A stretch of DNA of 64,000 nucleotides from an uncultured Pelagibacteraceae bacterium (GTDB taxonomy: Bacteria; Pseudomonadota; Alphaproteobacteria; Pelagibacterales; Pelagibacteraceae): assembly GCA_902599575.1 (NCBI GenBank), contig CACKFS010000002.1:1-64000 (forward strand), given 5' to 3'. The notes beneath the pieces were generated by a model. The model ran no database searches and was not told where the DNA came from. It worked only from the letters and a program-made list of their open reading frames with translations. Shown piece by piece: positions 51,912 to 61,598 of the stretch; within the stretch, counting starts at the first letter, position 1; every line of letters starts with the position of its first letter. The position numbers and the translations under genes were made by a program.

Positions 51912-54064
51912 TTTTTTTTTAAAAATCGGTTAGTGTGTAATAACGGTTCAGTGTAACCAGACGGTTGATCTTTTCCCTTGAATATTAAATCACAAGCAGT
52001 TTTAAAAGCAATAGATTTATCAAAGTTAGTAGACATCTTTTCGTAGCCTGGATCGTTTCTATTTTGATCATCTACAATTTTTGCCATTTTTTTTAAAGTT
52101 TCTAAAACCTGAAGAGTAGTACAAATATTGTGATGTAGCCAATTCGCAATATGCTGGGATGATATTCTTAAAGTAGCCCTATCTTCCATTAACCCAATGT
52201 TATTAATATCGGGTACCTTAGAGCATCCTATTCCATTATTAATCCATCTTACCACATAACCTAAAATTCCTTGGCAATTGTTCTCTAACTCATTTCTTAT
52301 TTCATCAATGTTCCATTTTGGTTTTGATATAATAGGTATTGACAATAATCTATCCAAATCAAATTTTATTTTTTTTTCTATTTTTCTATGAACATCAAAT
52401 ACATTTATTTTATGATAATGCATTGCATGAAGCGTTGCTGCAGTTGGCGAAGGAGTCCAGGCACAATTTGCCCCTGATTTTGGGTGATTAATTTTTTGGT
52501 TTAGCATATCTTGCATCTTATCTGGAGCTGCCCACATTCCTTTTCCAATTTGAGCTTTTCCAGAAAAACCACATTCTAAACCGATCTTTACATTATTATT
52601 TTCATATGCTGTTATCCATGCTGAATTCTTCATGTCACCTTTTTTAATCATTGGGCCTGCTTCCATGGAAGTATTCATTTCATCTCCAGTCCTATCTAGA
52701 AACCCAGTATTAATAAAAACTACTCTTTTTTTAACTCTTTTAATACATTGTTTAAGATTAGAGCTAGTTCTTCTCTCCTCATCCATTATTCCAATTTTTA
52801 TTGTATTTTTTTTTAGATTTAAAACTTCCTCAACTTTTGAGAAAATTTCATCAGCAAAAGCAACTTCATCTGGACCATGCATTTTGGGTTTCACAATATA
52901 AATTGAGCCAGTTCTTGAATTTTTTTTTCGCTTTAAATCGTGAAGACAAGCTGCTGAAGTTATGAATGCATCTAAAATACCTTCAGGTATTTGTGATTTA
53001 TCCGAAAAAAGAATGGCTGGAGTTTTCATTAAATGACCAACATTTCTATTCAGCAATAAAGCTCTCCCATGTAATTTAAGATTTTTACCATTTGAAGAAA
53101 TATAGTTTCTGTCAGAATTTAAAAATCTTTCATATTTTTTTCCAAGTTTTTCAAATTTTACCTTTAGATCTCCTTTCATTAATCCTAACCAATTCCTATA
53201 TCCCAAAACTTTGTCCTCTGCATCTACAGCTGCTACGCTATCTTCATGATCTATTATTGTGGAAACTGCTGACTCTATAACTAAATCGCTGAGACCCATA
53301 GGATCATTATTAGCACTAAAAGCATATGGATTTATTATTAATTCAACATGTAAATTGTTATTAACTAAAAGCACACCTTTTAATTTTTTATTATCAGATC
53401 TATAACCTTTATATTGTTTGGGGTTTTTAAGTTTAATATTTTTATCATTTATTTTTAAAACTAGTTTGTTCGAGATTATTTTTAAAGAATTAATTTTTTT
53501 CCAGGATCCATTTTTTAAAGGGAATACTTCATCAAGAAAATCTCTACAGTATCTAATTACTTTTCCACCTCTTACCGGATTATACCTATTATCTAATTTT
53601 TCTGAACCAATAGCATCAGTTCCATAAAGTGCATCGTACAAACTTCCCCATCTAGCGTTGGCTGCATTTAAAGCATATCTAGCGTTAGATACGGGAACAA
53701 CTAATTGTGGACCGGGTATTTTTGCTATCTCATCATCTACATCTTTAGTCTCAATTTTAAAATTTGTTACCTTTTTTTTTAAATACCCTATGTCTAAAAG
53801 AAATTTTTTATAATTAATTAAATTAAATTTTTTTTCTTTATTTTTTAAGTGCCATTTATCAATAGAATTTTTTAAATCTTTTCTGGTTTGTAATAGTTTA
53901 TTGTTTTTTTCTCTTAGATGATAAAGAGATTTATCAAGGCCAGACCAAAAATGTTTCGATTTAATTTTAGTTTTTTTTAAAAGTTCTTTATTAACAAAAT
54001 TGTACAAGATTTTATTGACATATAACCTTCCAACAGTTTGATATTGTTTTTTGATTTTATCCAT
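51908..54064 (-). CDS. glcB: Malate synthase G
   Basis: Condenses glyoxylate and acetyl-CoA to malate (718 residues, the G isoform length). Typical segments: MEDRATLRISSQHIANWLHH near the C-terminus (catalytic Asp region), GPDEVAFADEIF, IGIMDEERRTSSNLKQCI and FLDRTGDEMNTSMEAGP. Used in glyoxylate and glycolate assimilation. Upstream is a consensus promoter with a leader of about 15 bases, leaving no room for a riboswitch. Confidence 0.96.
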   Translation of the reverse strand: MDKIKKQYQTVGRLYVNKILYNFVNKELLKKTKIKSKHFWSGLDKSLYHLREKNNKLLQTRKDLKNSIDKWHLKNKEKKFNLINYKKFLLDIGYLKKKVTNFKIETKDVDDEIAKIPGPQLVVPVSNARYALNAANARWGSLYDALYGTDAIGSEKLDNRYNPVRGGKVIRYCRDFLDEVFPLKNGSWKKINSLKIISNKLVLKINDKNIKLKNPKQYKGYRSDNKKLKGVLLVNNNLHVELIINPYAFSANNDPMGLSDLVIESAVSTIIDHEDSVAAVDAEDKVLGYRNWLGLMKGDLKVKFEKLGKKYERFLNSDRNYISSNGKNLKLHGRALLLNRNVGHLMKTPAILFSDKSQIPEGILDAFITSAACLHDLKRKKNSRTGSIYIVKPKMHGPDEVAFADEIFSKVEEVLNLKKNTIKIGIMDEERRTSSNLKQCIKRVKKRVVFINTGFLDRTGDEMNTSMEAGPMIKKGDMKNSAWITAYENNNVKIGLECGFSGKAQIGKGMWAAPDKMQDMLNQKINHPKSGANCAWTPSPTAATLHAMHYHKINVFDVHRKIEKKIKFDLDRLLSIPIISKPKWNIDEIRNELENNCQGILGYVVRWINNGIGCSKVPDINNIGLMEDRATLRISSQHIANWLHHNICTTLQVLETLKKMAKIVDDQNRNDPGYEKMSTNFDKSIAFKTACDLIFKGKDQPSGYTEPLLHTNRFLKKN

Positions 54065-54086
54065 AATTTATAATATTTTATTTAAT

Positions 54087-54115
54087 TCTATATTTACAAG
54101 GTTTATTTCTGTCAA
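54087..54115 (-). promoter_or_regulatory. Strong sigma-70-type promoter of glcB
   Basis: On the minus strand, TTGACA (54110-54115) is followed at 17 bases by TATAGA (54087-54092). The -35 is perfect and spacing optimal. Transcription would start near 54080, about 15 bases before the glcB ATG. A separate plus-strand TATAAT at 54150-54155 probably serves accA with a very short leader. Confidence 0.65.
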
Positions 54116-54169
54116 TATTATCGCAATCATTTTATTGCCTTTTTTAAAATATAATGAATATTGAGATAT

Positions 54170-55279
54170 ATGAAAAATTATTTAAATTTTGAAAATGATA
54201 TTAAAAGCATTGAGGCAGAGATAGACAAACTTAAAGACCCTTATAATAATGAAGGACTATCATCTGTGGATACTAGTAAAATTGATAAATTACAGAAAGA
54301 TCTCGACGAAAAGTTAAAAAACATTTATTCAAAACTTGATCCTTGGCAAACTACTTTAGTAGCTAGGCACGAGGATAGGCCAAAATCAAAATTTTTTATA
54401 GATAATCTTTTTGAGAATTTTTTTCCTTTATCTGGGGACAGATTATTTGGAGAAGATAAATCTACGATAGCTGGACTTGCGAATTTTGAAGGTCATTCTG
54501 TAATGGTTTTAGGACAAGAAAAAGGGGACGATCTTGAGACTCGAATTGAGCGAAATTTTGGAATGATGAAACCCGAAGGTTATCGTAAGTCCATAAGGTT
54601 AATGAAAATTGCTGACAAATTTGGTTTACCGTTGGTAATATTTATAGATACACCAGGGGCTTATCCAGGTGTTGGTGCTGAAGAGCGAGGCCAAGCAGAG
54701 GCAATAGCCAAATCAATTGAATGCTCATTGTCTTTGGGTGTACCAACCATTTCAATAATAATTGGAGAGGGTGGATCAGGAGGGGCAATTGCTTTAGCGT
54801 CTTCAAATAAAATTCTAATGTTTGAAAATGCAATTTACTCTGTAATTTCACCAGAGGGATGTGCTTCTATATTGTGGAGAGATCCAAAAAAAACCTTAGA
54901 AGCAGCTACCGCAATGAAACTTAGGTCTAATGATTTACTAGATCTAAAAATAATTGATGAAATAATTAAAGAACCAAGCGGTGGGGCCCATAGAGATAAG
55001 GATAAAATGCTTTTAGAATTAAGAAAATCCATAAGCAGACATTTGGGGGAACTAAACACAATGTCTAAACAGGATATAATTGACCACAGAAAAAATAAAT
55101 TTTTAAATATTGGAAGACAAAAAAGCCTTCCTAAAGAATTTTTGTCATCAGAGGAATTGTTTTCTAAAAGTGTAAAAAAAATATTTAGTGTAAATAATAG
55201 TCTTTGGAAAAATAAATATTTGATATCATCATTTGTTTTTGTTACTTTAATTTTATTATTATACTTACTATCGTTATAA
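54170..55279 (+). CDS. accA: Acetyl-CoA carboxylase carboxyltransferase subunit alpha with C-terminal membrane tail
   Basis: Alpha carboxyltransferase subunit. Residues 1-318 are a normal, well-conserved AccA (NFGMMKPEGYRKSIRLMK, IDTPGAYPGVGAEERGQAEAI, VISPEGCASILW, SGGAHRD). An added 51-residue tail follows: charged linker (319-348) and a hydrophobic helix (351-369, ISSFVFVTLILLLYLLSL) ending the protein. This would anchor fatty-acid synthesis to the membrane. ATG 54170 is preferred to TTG 54161, which lies at the predicted transcription start. Overlaps secA tail-to-tail by 6 bases. Confidence 0.92.
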   Translation: MKNYLNFENDIKSIEAEIDKLKDPYNNEGLSSVDTSKIDKLQKDLDEKLKNIYSKLDPWQTTLVARHEDRPKSKFFIDNLFENFFPLSGDRLFGEDKSTIAGLANFEGHSVMVLGQEKGDDLETRIERNFGMMKPEGYRKSIRLMKIADKFGLPLVIFIDTPGAYPGVGAEERGQAEAIAKSIECSLSLGVPTISIIIGEGGSGGAIALASSNKILMFENAIYSVISPEGCASILWRDPKKTLEAATAMKLRSNDLLDLKIIDEIIKEPSGGAHRDKDKMLLELRKSISRHLGELNTMSKQDIIDHRKNKFLNIGRQKSLPKEFLSSEELFSKSVKKIFSVNNSLWKNKYLISSFVFVTLILLLYLLSL

Positions 55280-57802
55280 AGAACCACAGCAATGCTTGTA
55301 TTTTTTATTTGATCCACAAAAACAAAGTTCATTTCTACCAATTTTCTTTCTATTTGCATCGACCACTTTTTTGCTTTGATTAGTTGTAGCAACGTTCTCT
55401 GTGACTTTTAAATTTAATAATAATACTATTGTATCCTGTCTTATTTTTTCCAGTAATTTTTCAAAAAGTTCATAAGATTCTTTTTTATATTCAATCAGCG
55501 GATCTCTTTGTCCATAAGATCTTAAGCCAATCACTTGTCTTAACTGTTCCAAATATTGTATATGATTCTTCCAATTCATATCTATAATTTGTAAAAAAAT
55601 TTTTTTCTCAAGATCGTTATTACCAATATCGGATAAAAGTATTATTCTTTGTTTTCTTTTGTCCTTAAATTTTTCCTTAATGGCTCTATTAATCTCATTT
55701 TGATTAGATGAAAAAATTCCATCAAGATATTTTGAATCTTTATTTTGAAGTAAAATTTCGAATTTACCTTTCAAAACTTTATTTTTTTCAAGATTTAAAG
55801 ATTTGTTTTTTTCTTTAATAATTTCTTTAATCTCGTCATCTAACAGTTTGTCGATAATTTGTGTTATCTCTTTTGTATTTAAAATTTTGTTTCTTTGATT
55901 AAAAATTACTTGTCTTTGGTCATTAAGTACATTGTCGAATTTTAAAAGTGTTTTTCTTATATCAAAATTTCTTGCTTCTACTTTTTGTTGAGCTCTTTCA
56001 AGTGCTTTATTGATCCAAGGATGATCAATACTTTCTCCATCTTTTAAACCAAGCTTTTCAAGCATGTTATTAATGGACTCAGAGCCAAATATTCTCATTA
56101 AGTCATCCTCTAAACTTACAAAAAAAATTGAGCTACCCTCATCCCCCTGTCTACCTGATCTTCCTCTTGCTTGATTATCAACTCTTCTTGACTCCATTCT
56201 CTCAGTGCCTATTACATACAAACCACCAAGGGCTTTAACTTTGTCTTTTTCATTATTTTTTGTGTCACCAACGTTATCTATTTTTCCACCAAGTTGTATG
56301 TCTACACCTCTGCCAGATATACTTGTGGTTATTATGACTGAGTTTAACTTACCCGCATTAGCAATTATGTCTGCCTCTCTTTCATGATTCTTTGCGTTCA
56401 AAACTATATGTTCAATTTTTTCTTTTTTTAAAAGCTCCGAATATATCTCTGATTTATCTACACCTGATGTAAAAACTAAAACAGGTTGCGCTTTTTTATT
56501 GCAATCTTTTATTAGATTTATAATAGCACTTTGTTTTTCTTTTTCTGTTCTAAATATTTTGTCATTAAGATCTTTTCTAATCATTTTTTTGTTTGTTGGT
56601 ATTGAAAGAACTTTCAAATTATATATTTCAAAAAATTCTTGGCTTTCTGTTAATGCTGTTCCCGTGCACCCTGCGAGTTTCTGATATAACTTAAAATAGT
56701 TTTGATAGGTAATAGAGGCTAAAGTTTGATTTTCAATTTCTATTTTTACATTTTCTTTTGCTTCAATTGCTTGATGAAGACCGTCCGCATATCTTCTGCC
56801 CTCTAATATTCTACCAGATATTTCATCTATAATTTTCACTTTACCATCCATAAGAACATAATCTTTATCTTTTTTAAAAATGAAATTGGCTTTTAATGCT
56901 TGATTAACATGATGAACAATATGTAGGTTTATAGGATCGTAAAAATTGTTGTTTTTAAGTATTCCTGCCCTACTTAAAATTTTTTCCACACTATCTATAC
57001 CATCGTTTGTTAAAATTATAGATCTATCTTTTTCATCTATTTCATAATTAGAAGGTATTAAACTTTTTACAAATTGATTTACTGATTTATATTGTTTACT
57101 TATATCTTCAGCTTGACCAGAAATAACTAATGGAGTTCTAGCCTCATCTATCAGACAAGAGTCAATTTCATCCACTATTGCATAATATCTTTTTTTTTGA
57201 ACAATTTGATTTAAAGAAAGTTTCATATTATCTTTTAAATAATCAAAACCAAGCTCACTGTTAGTGGCATACGTAATATCGCAATTGTAATTTTTTAATC
57301 GTTCCTCATCGTCCTGGTTATTATTTATAAAGCCACAAGTCACCCCCAAAAAATTATAAATTTTTGACATGTTTTCACAATCTCTTTTGGCAAGGTAATC
57401 GTTTACAGTAACTATATGTACTCCATATCCGTAAAGTGAATTTAAATAGGCCGCAAGAGCAATTGTAATAGTTTTGCCCTCACCAGTTTTCATTTCTGCA
57501 ATTTTACCTTGGTGTAAAACTATTCCCCCAAGTATTTGTACATCAAAATGTCTTTCTCCTCTTTTTCTTTTAGATGCCTCTCTAACTAATGCAAAAGCTT
57601 CACATATTATTTCATCAGACATTTTTGCTTTAGCTAGTTTTGTTTTTAATTTGGCAGTTCTGTTTGGAAAATCTTTATCATCCAAGTCTGAAATTTCTTT
57701 TTCAAGGTTATTTATTTTTTTTACAAGATGTTGAATTTTGTCAATTTCATCCTGGTTGCTACTTTTAAAAATTTTACTTATAAAACTTAAAGGATTTAAC
57801 AT
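55274..57802 (-). CDS. secA: Protein translocase ATPase SecA
   Basis: Motor for preprotein export (842 residues). Walker A GEGKTI (about 105), VDEIDSCLIDEARTPL (DEAD-like Walker B), ISGRGVDIQLGG and RGRSGRQGDEG (helicase motifs V, VI), plus the C-terminal zinc motif CFCGSNKKYKHCC that binds SecB and lipids. Slightly shorter than E. coli (901) through a reduced linker. Divergent from argJ. Confidence 0.97.
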   Translation of the reverse strand: MLNPLSFISKIFKSSNQDEIDKIQHLVKKINNLEKEISDLDDKDFPNRTAKLKTKLAKAKMSDEIICEAFALVREASKRKRGERHFDVQILGGIVLHQGKIAEMKTGEGKTITIALAAYLNSLYGYGVHIVTVNDYLAKRDCENMSKIYNFLGVTCGFINNNQDDEERLKNYNCDITYATNSELGFDYLKDNMKLSLNQIVQKKRYYAIVDEIDSCLIDEARTPLVISGQAEDISKQYKSVNQFVKSLIPSNYEIDEKDRSIILTNDGIDSVEKILSRAGILKNNNFYDPINLHIVHHVNQALKANFIFKKDKDYVLMDGKVKIIDEISGRILEGRRYADGLHQAIEAKENVKIEIENQTLASITYQNYFKLYQKLAGCTGTALTESQEFFEIYNLKVLSIPTNKKMIRKDLNDKIFRTEKEKQSAIINLIKDCNKKAQPVLVFTSGVDKSEIYSELLKKEKIEHIVLNAKNHEREADIIANAGKLNSVIITTSISGRGVDIQLGGKIDNVGDTKNNEKDKVKALGGLYVIGTERMESRRVDNQARGRSGRQGDEGSSIFFVSLEDDLMRIFGSESINNMLEKLGLKDGESIDHPWINKALERAQQKVEARNFDIRKTLLKFDNVLNDQRQVIFNQRNKILNTKEITQIIDKLLDDEIKEIIKEKNKSLNLEKNKVLKGKFEILLQNKDSKYLDGIFSSNQNEINRAIKEKFKDKRKQRIILLSDIGNNDLEKKIFLQIIDMNWKNHIQYLEQLRQVIGLRSYGQRDPLIEYKKESYELFEKLLEKIRQDTIVLLLNLKVTENVATTNQSKKVVDANRKKIGRNELCFCGSNKKYKHCCGSL

Positions 57803-57870
57803 TTTTTAATTTTTCATATACATTAATATCTAAATAATTATATAGTCATTAACTAAAAATTTTAAATATT

Positions 57871-59172
57871 ATGGCTATAAATTTGAGCAATTTTCTCTTT
57901 TCTAAAAAAGATGGGTCAAAAATGGCAGACTTTCAAGATTTAGACCACTTAGATGGATTATCAATTTCAGTCACATCTGCTAATCTATACAATAATAATA
58001 GAGATGACCTTGTTCTTTTTTATTTCAGAAATGGAGCTGAGTATGCCTCCGTTTACACAAAGTCAAAAGTAATTTCAGAGAATATTAAATGGAACAAATC
58101 TATTAAAAGTAAAAAAATAAGAGCTCTATTGGTAAATGCTCGTAATGCTAATTGTCTAACAGGCACAAAAGGTTTTAATTCATTAAAAGAAATCGCAGAT
58201 AAGATCGCAACCTTATTGACTGACAAACAAAAATTAGACGAAGACTCACCAAAAAAAATTAAATCTAATGAAATTATATTTGGTTGTACTGGGACAATAG
58301 GGGAAATTTTTCCTTTACAAAAAATTAAATCCTCAATTAACAATTTAGTAGACAAAATAAAATATACTCAAAATAAATATTTATGGATAAAAGCAGCTAT
58401 GAGCATTTTAACGACTGATTTAAAACCTAAATTAGCTATGGAGGAATGTAAAATTGGTAAAACAAAAATTAAAATTTATGGAATTGCAAAAGGTTCAGGT
58501 ATGATTTCTCCAAATATGGCAACTACACTGGCCTATCTTTTTACAGATGCAAACCTACCTTCACTAGTGTTGAAAAAAATATTGAACAAAAATATCAACA
58601 ATACATTTAACGCAATAACGTGTGATGGAGATACAAGCACAAACGATATGATTACATTTTTTTCTACTGCGAGTGCAAAAAACAAATATATAAAAAATTC
58701 AAATGATATTAATTTAAGAGAATTTGATAAATCTGTGAACAATGTATTATTAAATCTTGCAAAAAGAATAGTAAATGATGGGGAAGGTGCCTCAAAATTT
58801 ATAAAAATAGATGTGTTAAAATGTAAATCCGAAGAAGATGCTAAAAAAATTAGTTTCTCAGTAGCTAATTCTCTATTAGTAAAAACTGCTATTGCAGGAG
58901 AAGATCCAAATTGGGGTAGAATTATGATGGCAGTAGGAAAATCAGAAATAGATTTAAATATCAATTCAATAAATTTAACAATTGGTAACAATAAGGTAGT
59001 AGAAAAAGGTCAACTTTCGAAAAATTATTCAGAGCAAAATCTTAAAGAATACATGAAAGGTGGTCTGATAAATATTATTATAGAAATGAATTTGGGAAAA
59101 AAAAATTTTACTTGTTATACTATGGATTTAACAAAAAAATATTTAGAAATTAATTCAGATTACAGAACTTAA
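57871..59172 (+). CDS. argJ: Glutamate N-acetyltransferase/ornithine acetyltransferase
   Basis: Self-cleaving Ntn-type enzyme (433 residues) that recycles the acetyl group from acetylornithine to glutamate. The autocleavage site is in GSGMISPNMATTLAYLFTD, where the nucleophile Thr follows Ala; the family's MATML reads MATTL. TGTIGEIFPLQKI (oxyanion Thr-Thr-like region) and GEDPNWGRIMMAVG are canonical. With argB, argD and argF it gives the cyclic arginine route. DUF1178 follows after 2 bases. Confidence 0.94.
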   Translation: MAINLSNFLFSKKDGSKMADFQDLDHLDGLSISVTSANLYNNNRDDLVLFYFRNGAEYASVYTKSKVISENIKWNKSIKSKKIRALLVNARNANCLTGTKGFNSLKEIADKIATLLTDKQKLDEDSPKKIKSNEIIFGCTGTIGEIFPLQKIKSSINNLVDKIKYTQNKYLWIKAAMSILTTDLKPKLAMEECKIGKTKIKIYGIAKGSGMISPNMATTLAYLFTDANLPSLVLKKILNKNINNTFNAITCDGDTSTNDMITFFSTASAKNKYIKNSNDINLREFDKSVNNVLLNLAKRIVNDGEGASKFIKIDVLKCKSEEDAKKISFSVANSLLVKTAIAGEDPNWGRIMMAVGKSEIDLNINSINLTIGNNKVVEKGQLSKNYSEQNLKEYMKGGLINIIIEMNLGKKNFTCYTMDLTKKYLEINSDYRT

Positions 59173-59174
59173 GT

Positions 59175-59603
59175 ATGATAAAATACAAATTAAAGTGTAA
59201 TGATTGTGAAAGAGATTTTGATAGTTGGTTTTCATCATCCTTAGAATTTGAAAAATTAAAAAAAAAAAGTTTTTTAAATTGCCATTTTTGTGAATCAAAA
59301 AATGTGGTAAAGAATTTAATGGCTCCAAACATTCTAAATCAAAGTTTAAAGACAGAAGATAAAATTTCAAATAAAAAAAAATTAAATATAAAAAAAAGAA
59401 TTTTAAAATTTCAAAACTTCATCAAAAGGAATTTCGAATATGTTGGGGATGAATTTGCTTTTAAAGCAAGATCACTACATTACGATAACAAAAAAAATCA
59501 TAAAGGAATTTATGGAAGTGCATCTAAAAAGCAGATTAGAGATTTACAAGATGAAGGTATAGAAACCCAAACATTTCCATGGATTGAAGATAAAAATAAT
59601 TAA
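59175..59603 (+). CDS. DUF1178 family protein
   Basis: 142 residues with an N-terminal zinc-ribbon-like pair of Cys pairs (KCNDCERDF and CHFCESKN), followed by a basic linker and a helical region ending EGIETQTFPWIED. These match DUF1178, a family of unknown function common in alphaproteobacteria. Probably co-transcribed with argJ; converges on ubiG with shared TTAA stop codons. Confidence 0.85.
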   Translation: MIKYKLKCNDCERDFDSWFSSSLEFEKLKKKSFLNCHFCESKNVVKNLMAPNILNQSLKTEDKISNKKKLNIKKRILKFQNFIKRNFEYVGDEFAFKARSLHYDNKKNHKGIYGSASKKQIRDLQDEGIETQTFPWIEDKNN

Positions 59604-60313
59604 ATTTTTTTAAATCTTGTTATATAATTAACATCATCATTTTTTGAAAGATGCCAATTTCCGGAGAGGACATTGTATTTAACACCAAGTATTTCATCAA
59701 GATACAAAGAATTATTTTTACAAATTTTTATAAGGTCATCTGGTTTAACAAACATATTCCAATCATGTGTGCCGATAGGCAACCACCTAAGAACATACTC
59801 TGCCCCTATTATTGCAAAAATGTATGATTTTAATGTTTTATTTAAAGTTGCAATAAACATAATTCCGTTTTTTTTCAAAAATTTTGAACTTTCTTTTAAA
59901 AATAAATTTATATCTTTTACGTGCTCTACTATTTCCATATTTAATATTACATCAAATTTTTCTTTATGATAAAAATTTTCTGGAGACGCGCAGAAATAAC
60001 GGATTTTTAAATCATTTTCTCTTGCATGAGTTTTGGCTATTTTAATATTTTTTTCTGAAGCGTCTATACCAATCACATTAGCACCAAGTCTTGAAAGTGG
60101 CTCACATAGTAAGCCCCCACCACAACCAATATCTAAAATTTTTATATCTTTTATAGACCTGTTAAATTTTTTTGTAATACTTTCTTTAATATAACTAAGC
60201 CTTACAGGATTGAATTTATGAAGTGGTTTAAATTTTCCGTTAGGATTCCACCATTCTGATGCTAATTTTGAAAATTTGTCGATTTCTTTTTTATTAATTG
60301 TTATATTTTTCAT
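59600..60313 (-). CDS. ubiG: Ubiquinone biosynthesis O-methyltransferase
   Basis: SAM-dependent enzyme (237 residues) performing both O-methylations of ubiquinone synthesis. SAM motif I is ILDIGCGGGLLCEPLSRLGANVIGIDAS; the N-terminal WWNPNGKFKPLHKFNPVRLSYI is diagnostic for UbiG. The region GTHDWNMFVKPDDL matches the C-terminal part. Divergent from lysC by 64 bases. Confidence 0.95.
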   Translation of the reverse strand: MKNITINKKEIDKFSKLASEWWNPNGKFKPLHKFNPVRLSYIKESITKKFNRSIKDIKILDIGCGGGLLCEPLSRLGANVIGIDASEKNIKIAKTHARENDLKIRYFCASPENFYHKEKFDVILNMEIVEHVKDINLFLKESSKFLKKNGIMFIATLNKTLKSYIFAIIGAEYVLRWLPIGTHDWNMFVKPDDLIKICKNNSLYLDEILGVKYNVLSGNWHLSKNDDVNYITRFKKI

Positions 60314-60377
60314 TGATAGTTGACTTTTAACTTATGATAATATTTATCTGAATATAAAAATTTATTACAAATTATCA

Positions 60378-61598
60378 ATGAAAATTATAGTATTAAAATT
60401 TGGAGGAACATCAGTCGGTAGCCTAGAAAAGATTAAAAAAGTATCAAAAATAATAATCTCATACGTAAAAAAAAGATATAAAGTAATTGTTGTATCTTCA
60501 GCAATGAGTGGAGTTACTAACGAACTATTGTTAAAAACAAAAAAAATTGCTCAAAATTTTCCAAATGATGAAAAAGACGTTATCCTGTCGACAGGTGAAC
60601 AAATCTCCTGTGCTTTAATAGCAGGAAAATTGAGAGATGCCGGCTATAATTCTAGATCATGGCTTGGATGGCAATTACCGATCATAACTCAGGGCAGTTA
60701 TAGCTCATCAAGAATAATCAAAATTCAAAAAAACAAAATACTTAAATATTTGAAAAAAGGGGGAATACCAATAATTACCGGTTTTCAAGGGGTTAATAAT
60801 GATTTCAGAATAACTACACTTGAGAGAGGTGGTTCAGACACTAGCGCAATTTTATGTGCAAAATTTTTTAGTGCTGATAGATGTATAATCTATACTGATG
60901 TGAAAGGCGTATATACAACAGATCCAAATTTGATTAAAAATGCAAAAAAAATTAGCAAGATATCTTATGAAGAAATGTTAGAGATGGCTTCACTTGGAGC
61001 GAAAGTTATGCAGCCAGCATCCATTCAAGAAGCAAGACTAAACAGAATCGAGATTGACGTAAGATCGACATTTTCAAAAACTTCAGGTACGACAATAACA
61101 AAAAAGAAAAATATAATAAGCAAAAACACCATTAGAGGTATATCTTTTACTAAAAATGACGCAAAGCTAAGTTTAATTGGCGTAAAAGATAAGCCTGGTA
61201 TTGCTGCATCTATTTTTAAACCACTTTATGAAAACTCTATCAATGTAGACATGGTCGTACAAAATGTTTCAGCAGGAGGAAAGGAAACTGATTTGACTTT
61301 TACAATTAAATTAGATGATTTAAAAAAAACACAAAAATTAGTAGAAAATAATAAACAAATTAAATTTAAAAAATTAATTATAAATAAAAACGTGTCGAAA
61401 GTGTCAATAGTTGGTGTAGGAATGGTTACTACCCCTGGTATAACTTACAGAATGTTCAAAGCACTTGCCAAAAAAAATATAAATATCGAAGTTATTTCAA
61501 CCTCAGAAATCAAAATATCAGTTTTAATTAATAAAAAGAATCTCAAAAAATCTGTTGAAATACTTCATCAAGAATTTAAACTAAATAATAGTTTATGA
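60378..61598 (+). CDS. lysC: Aspartate kinase
   Basis: Phosphorylates aspartate for lysine, threonine and methionine (406 residues). [11 protein letters not shown] at the start, [13 protein letters not shown] and [23 protein letters not shown] are canonical. Two C-terminal ACT domains (about 265-400; [25 protein letters not shown]) imply feedback control by lysine and/or threonine. Overlaps ispG by 4 bases. Confidence 0.96.
   Translation: MKIIVLKFGGTSVGSLEKIKKVSKIIISYVKKRYKVIVVSSAMSGVTNELLLKTKKIAQNFPNDEKDVILSTGEQISCALIAGKLRDAGYNSRSWLGWQLPIITQGSYSSSRIIKIQKNKILKYLKKGGIPIITGFQGVNNDFRITTLERGGSDTSAILCAKFFSADRCIIYTDVKGVYTTDPNLIKNAKKISKISYEEMLEMASLGAKVMQPASIQEARLNRIEIDVRSTFSKTSGTTITKKKNIISKNTIRGISFTKNDAKLSLIGVKDKPGIAASIFKPLYENSINVDMVVQNVSAGGKETDLTFTIKLDDLKKTQKLVENNKQIKFKKLIINKNVSKVSIVGVGMVTTPGITYRMFKALAKKNINIEVISTSEIKISVLINKKNLKKSVEILHQEFKLNNSL

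Noticed and set aside
54065-54169. Glycine riboswitch upstream of glcB
   Set aside because: Searched by eye because of SAR11 precedent; the spacer is short, AT-rich and already occupied by a promoter.
54835-55392. 185-codon minus-strand frame opposite accA
   Set aside because: Antisense to well-conserved AccA and the secA end; its sequence has no recognisable family and its codons mirror the plus-strand gene.
58533-58991. 152-codon minus-strand frame inside argJ
   Set aside because: Antisense shadow of argJ with low-complexity hydrophobic sequence.
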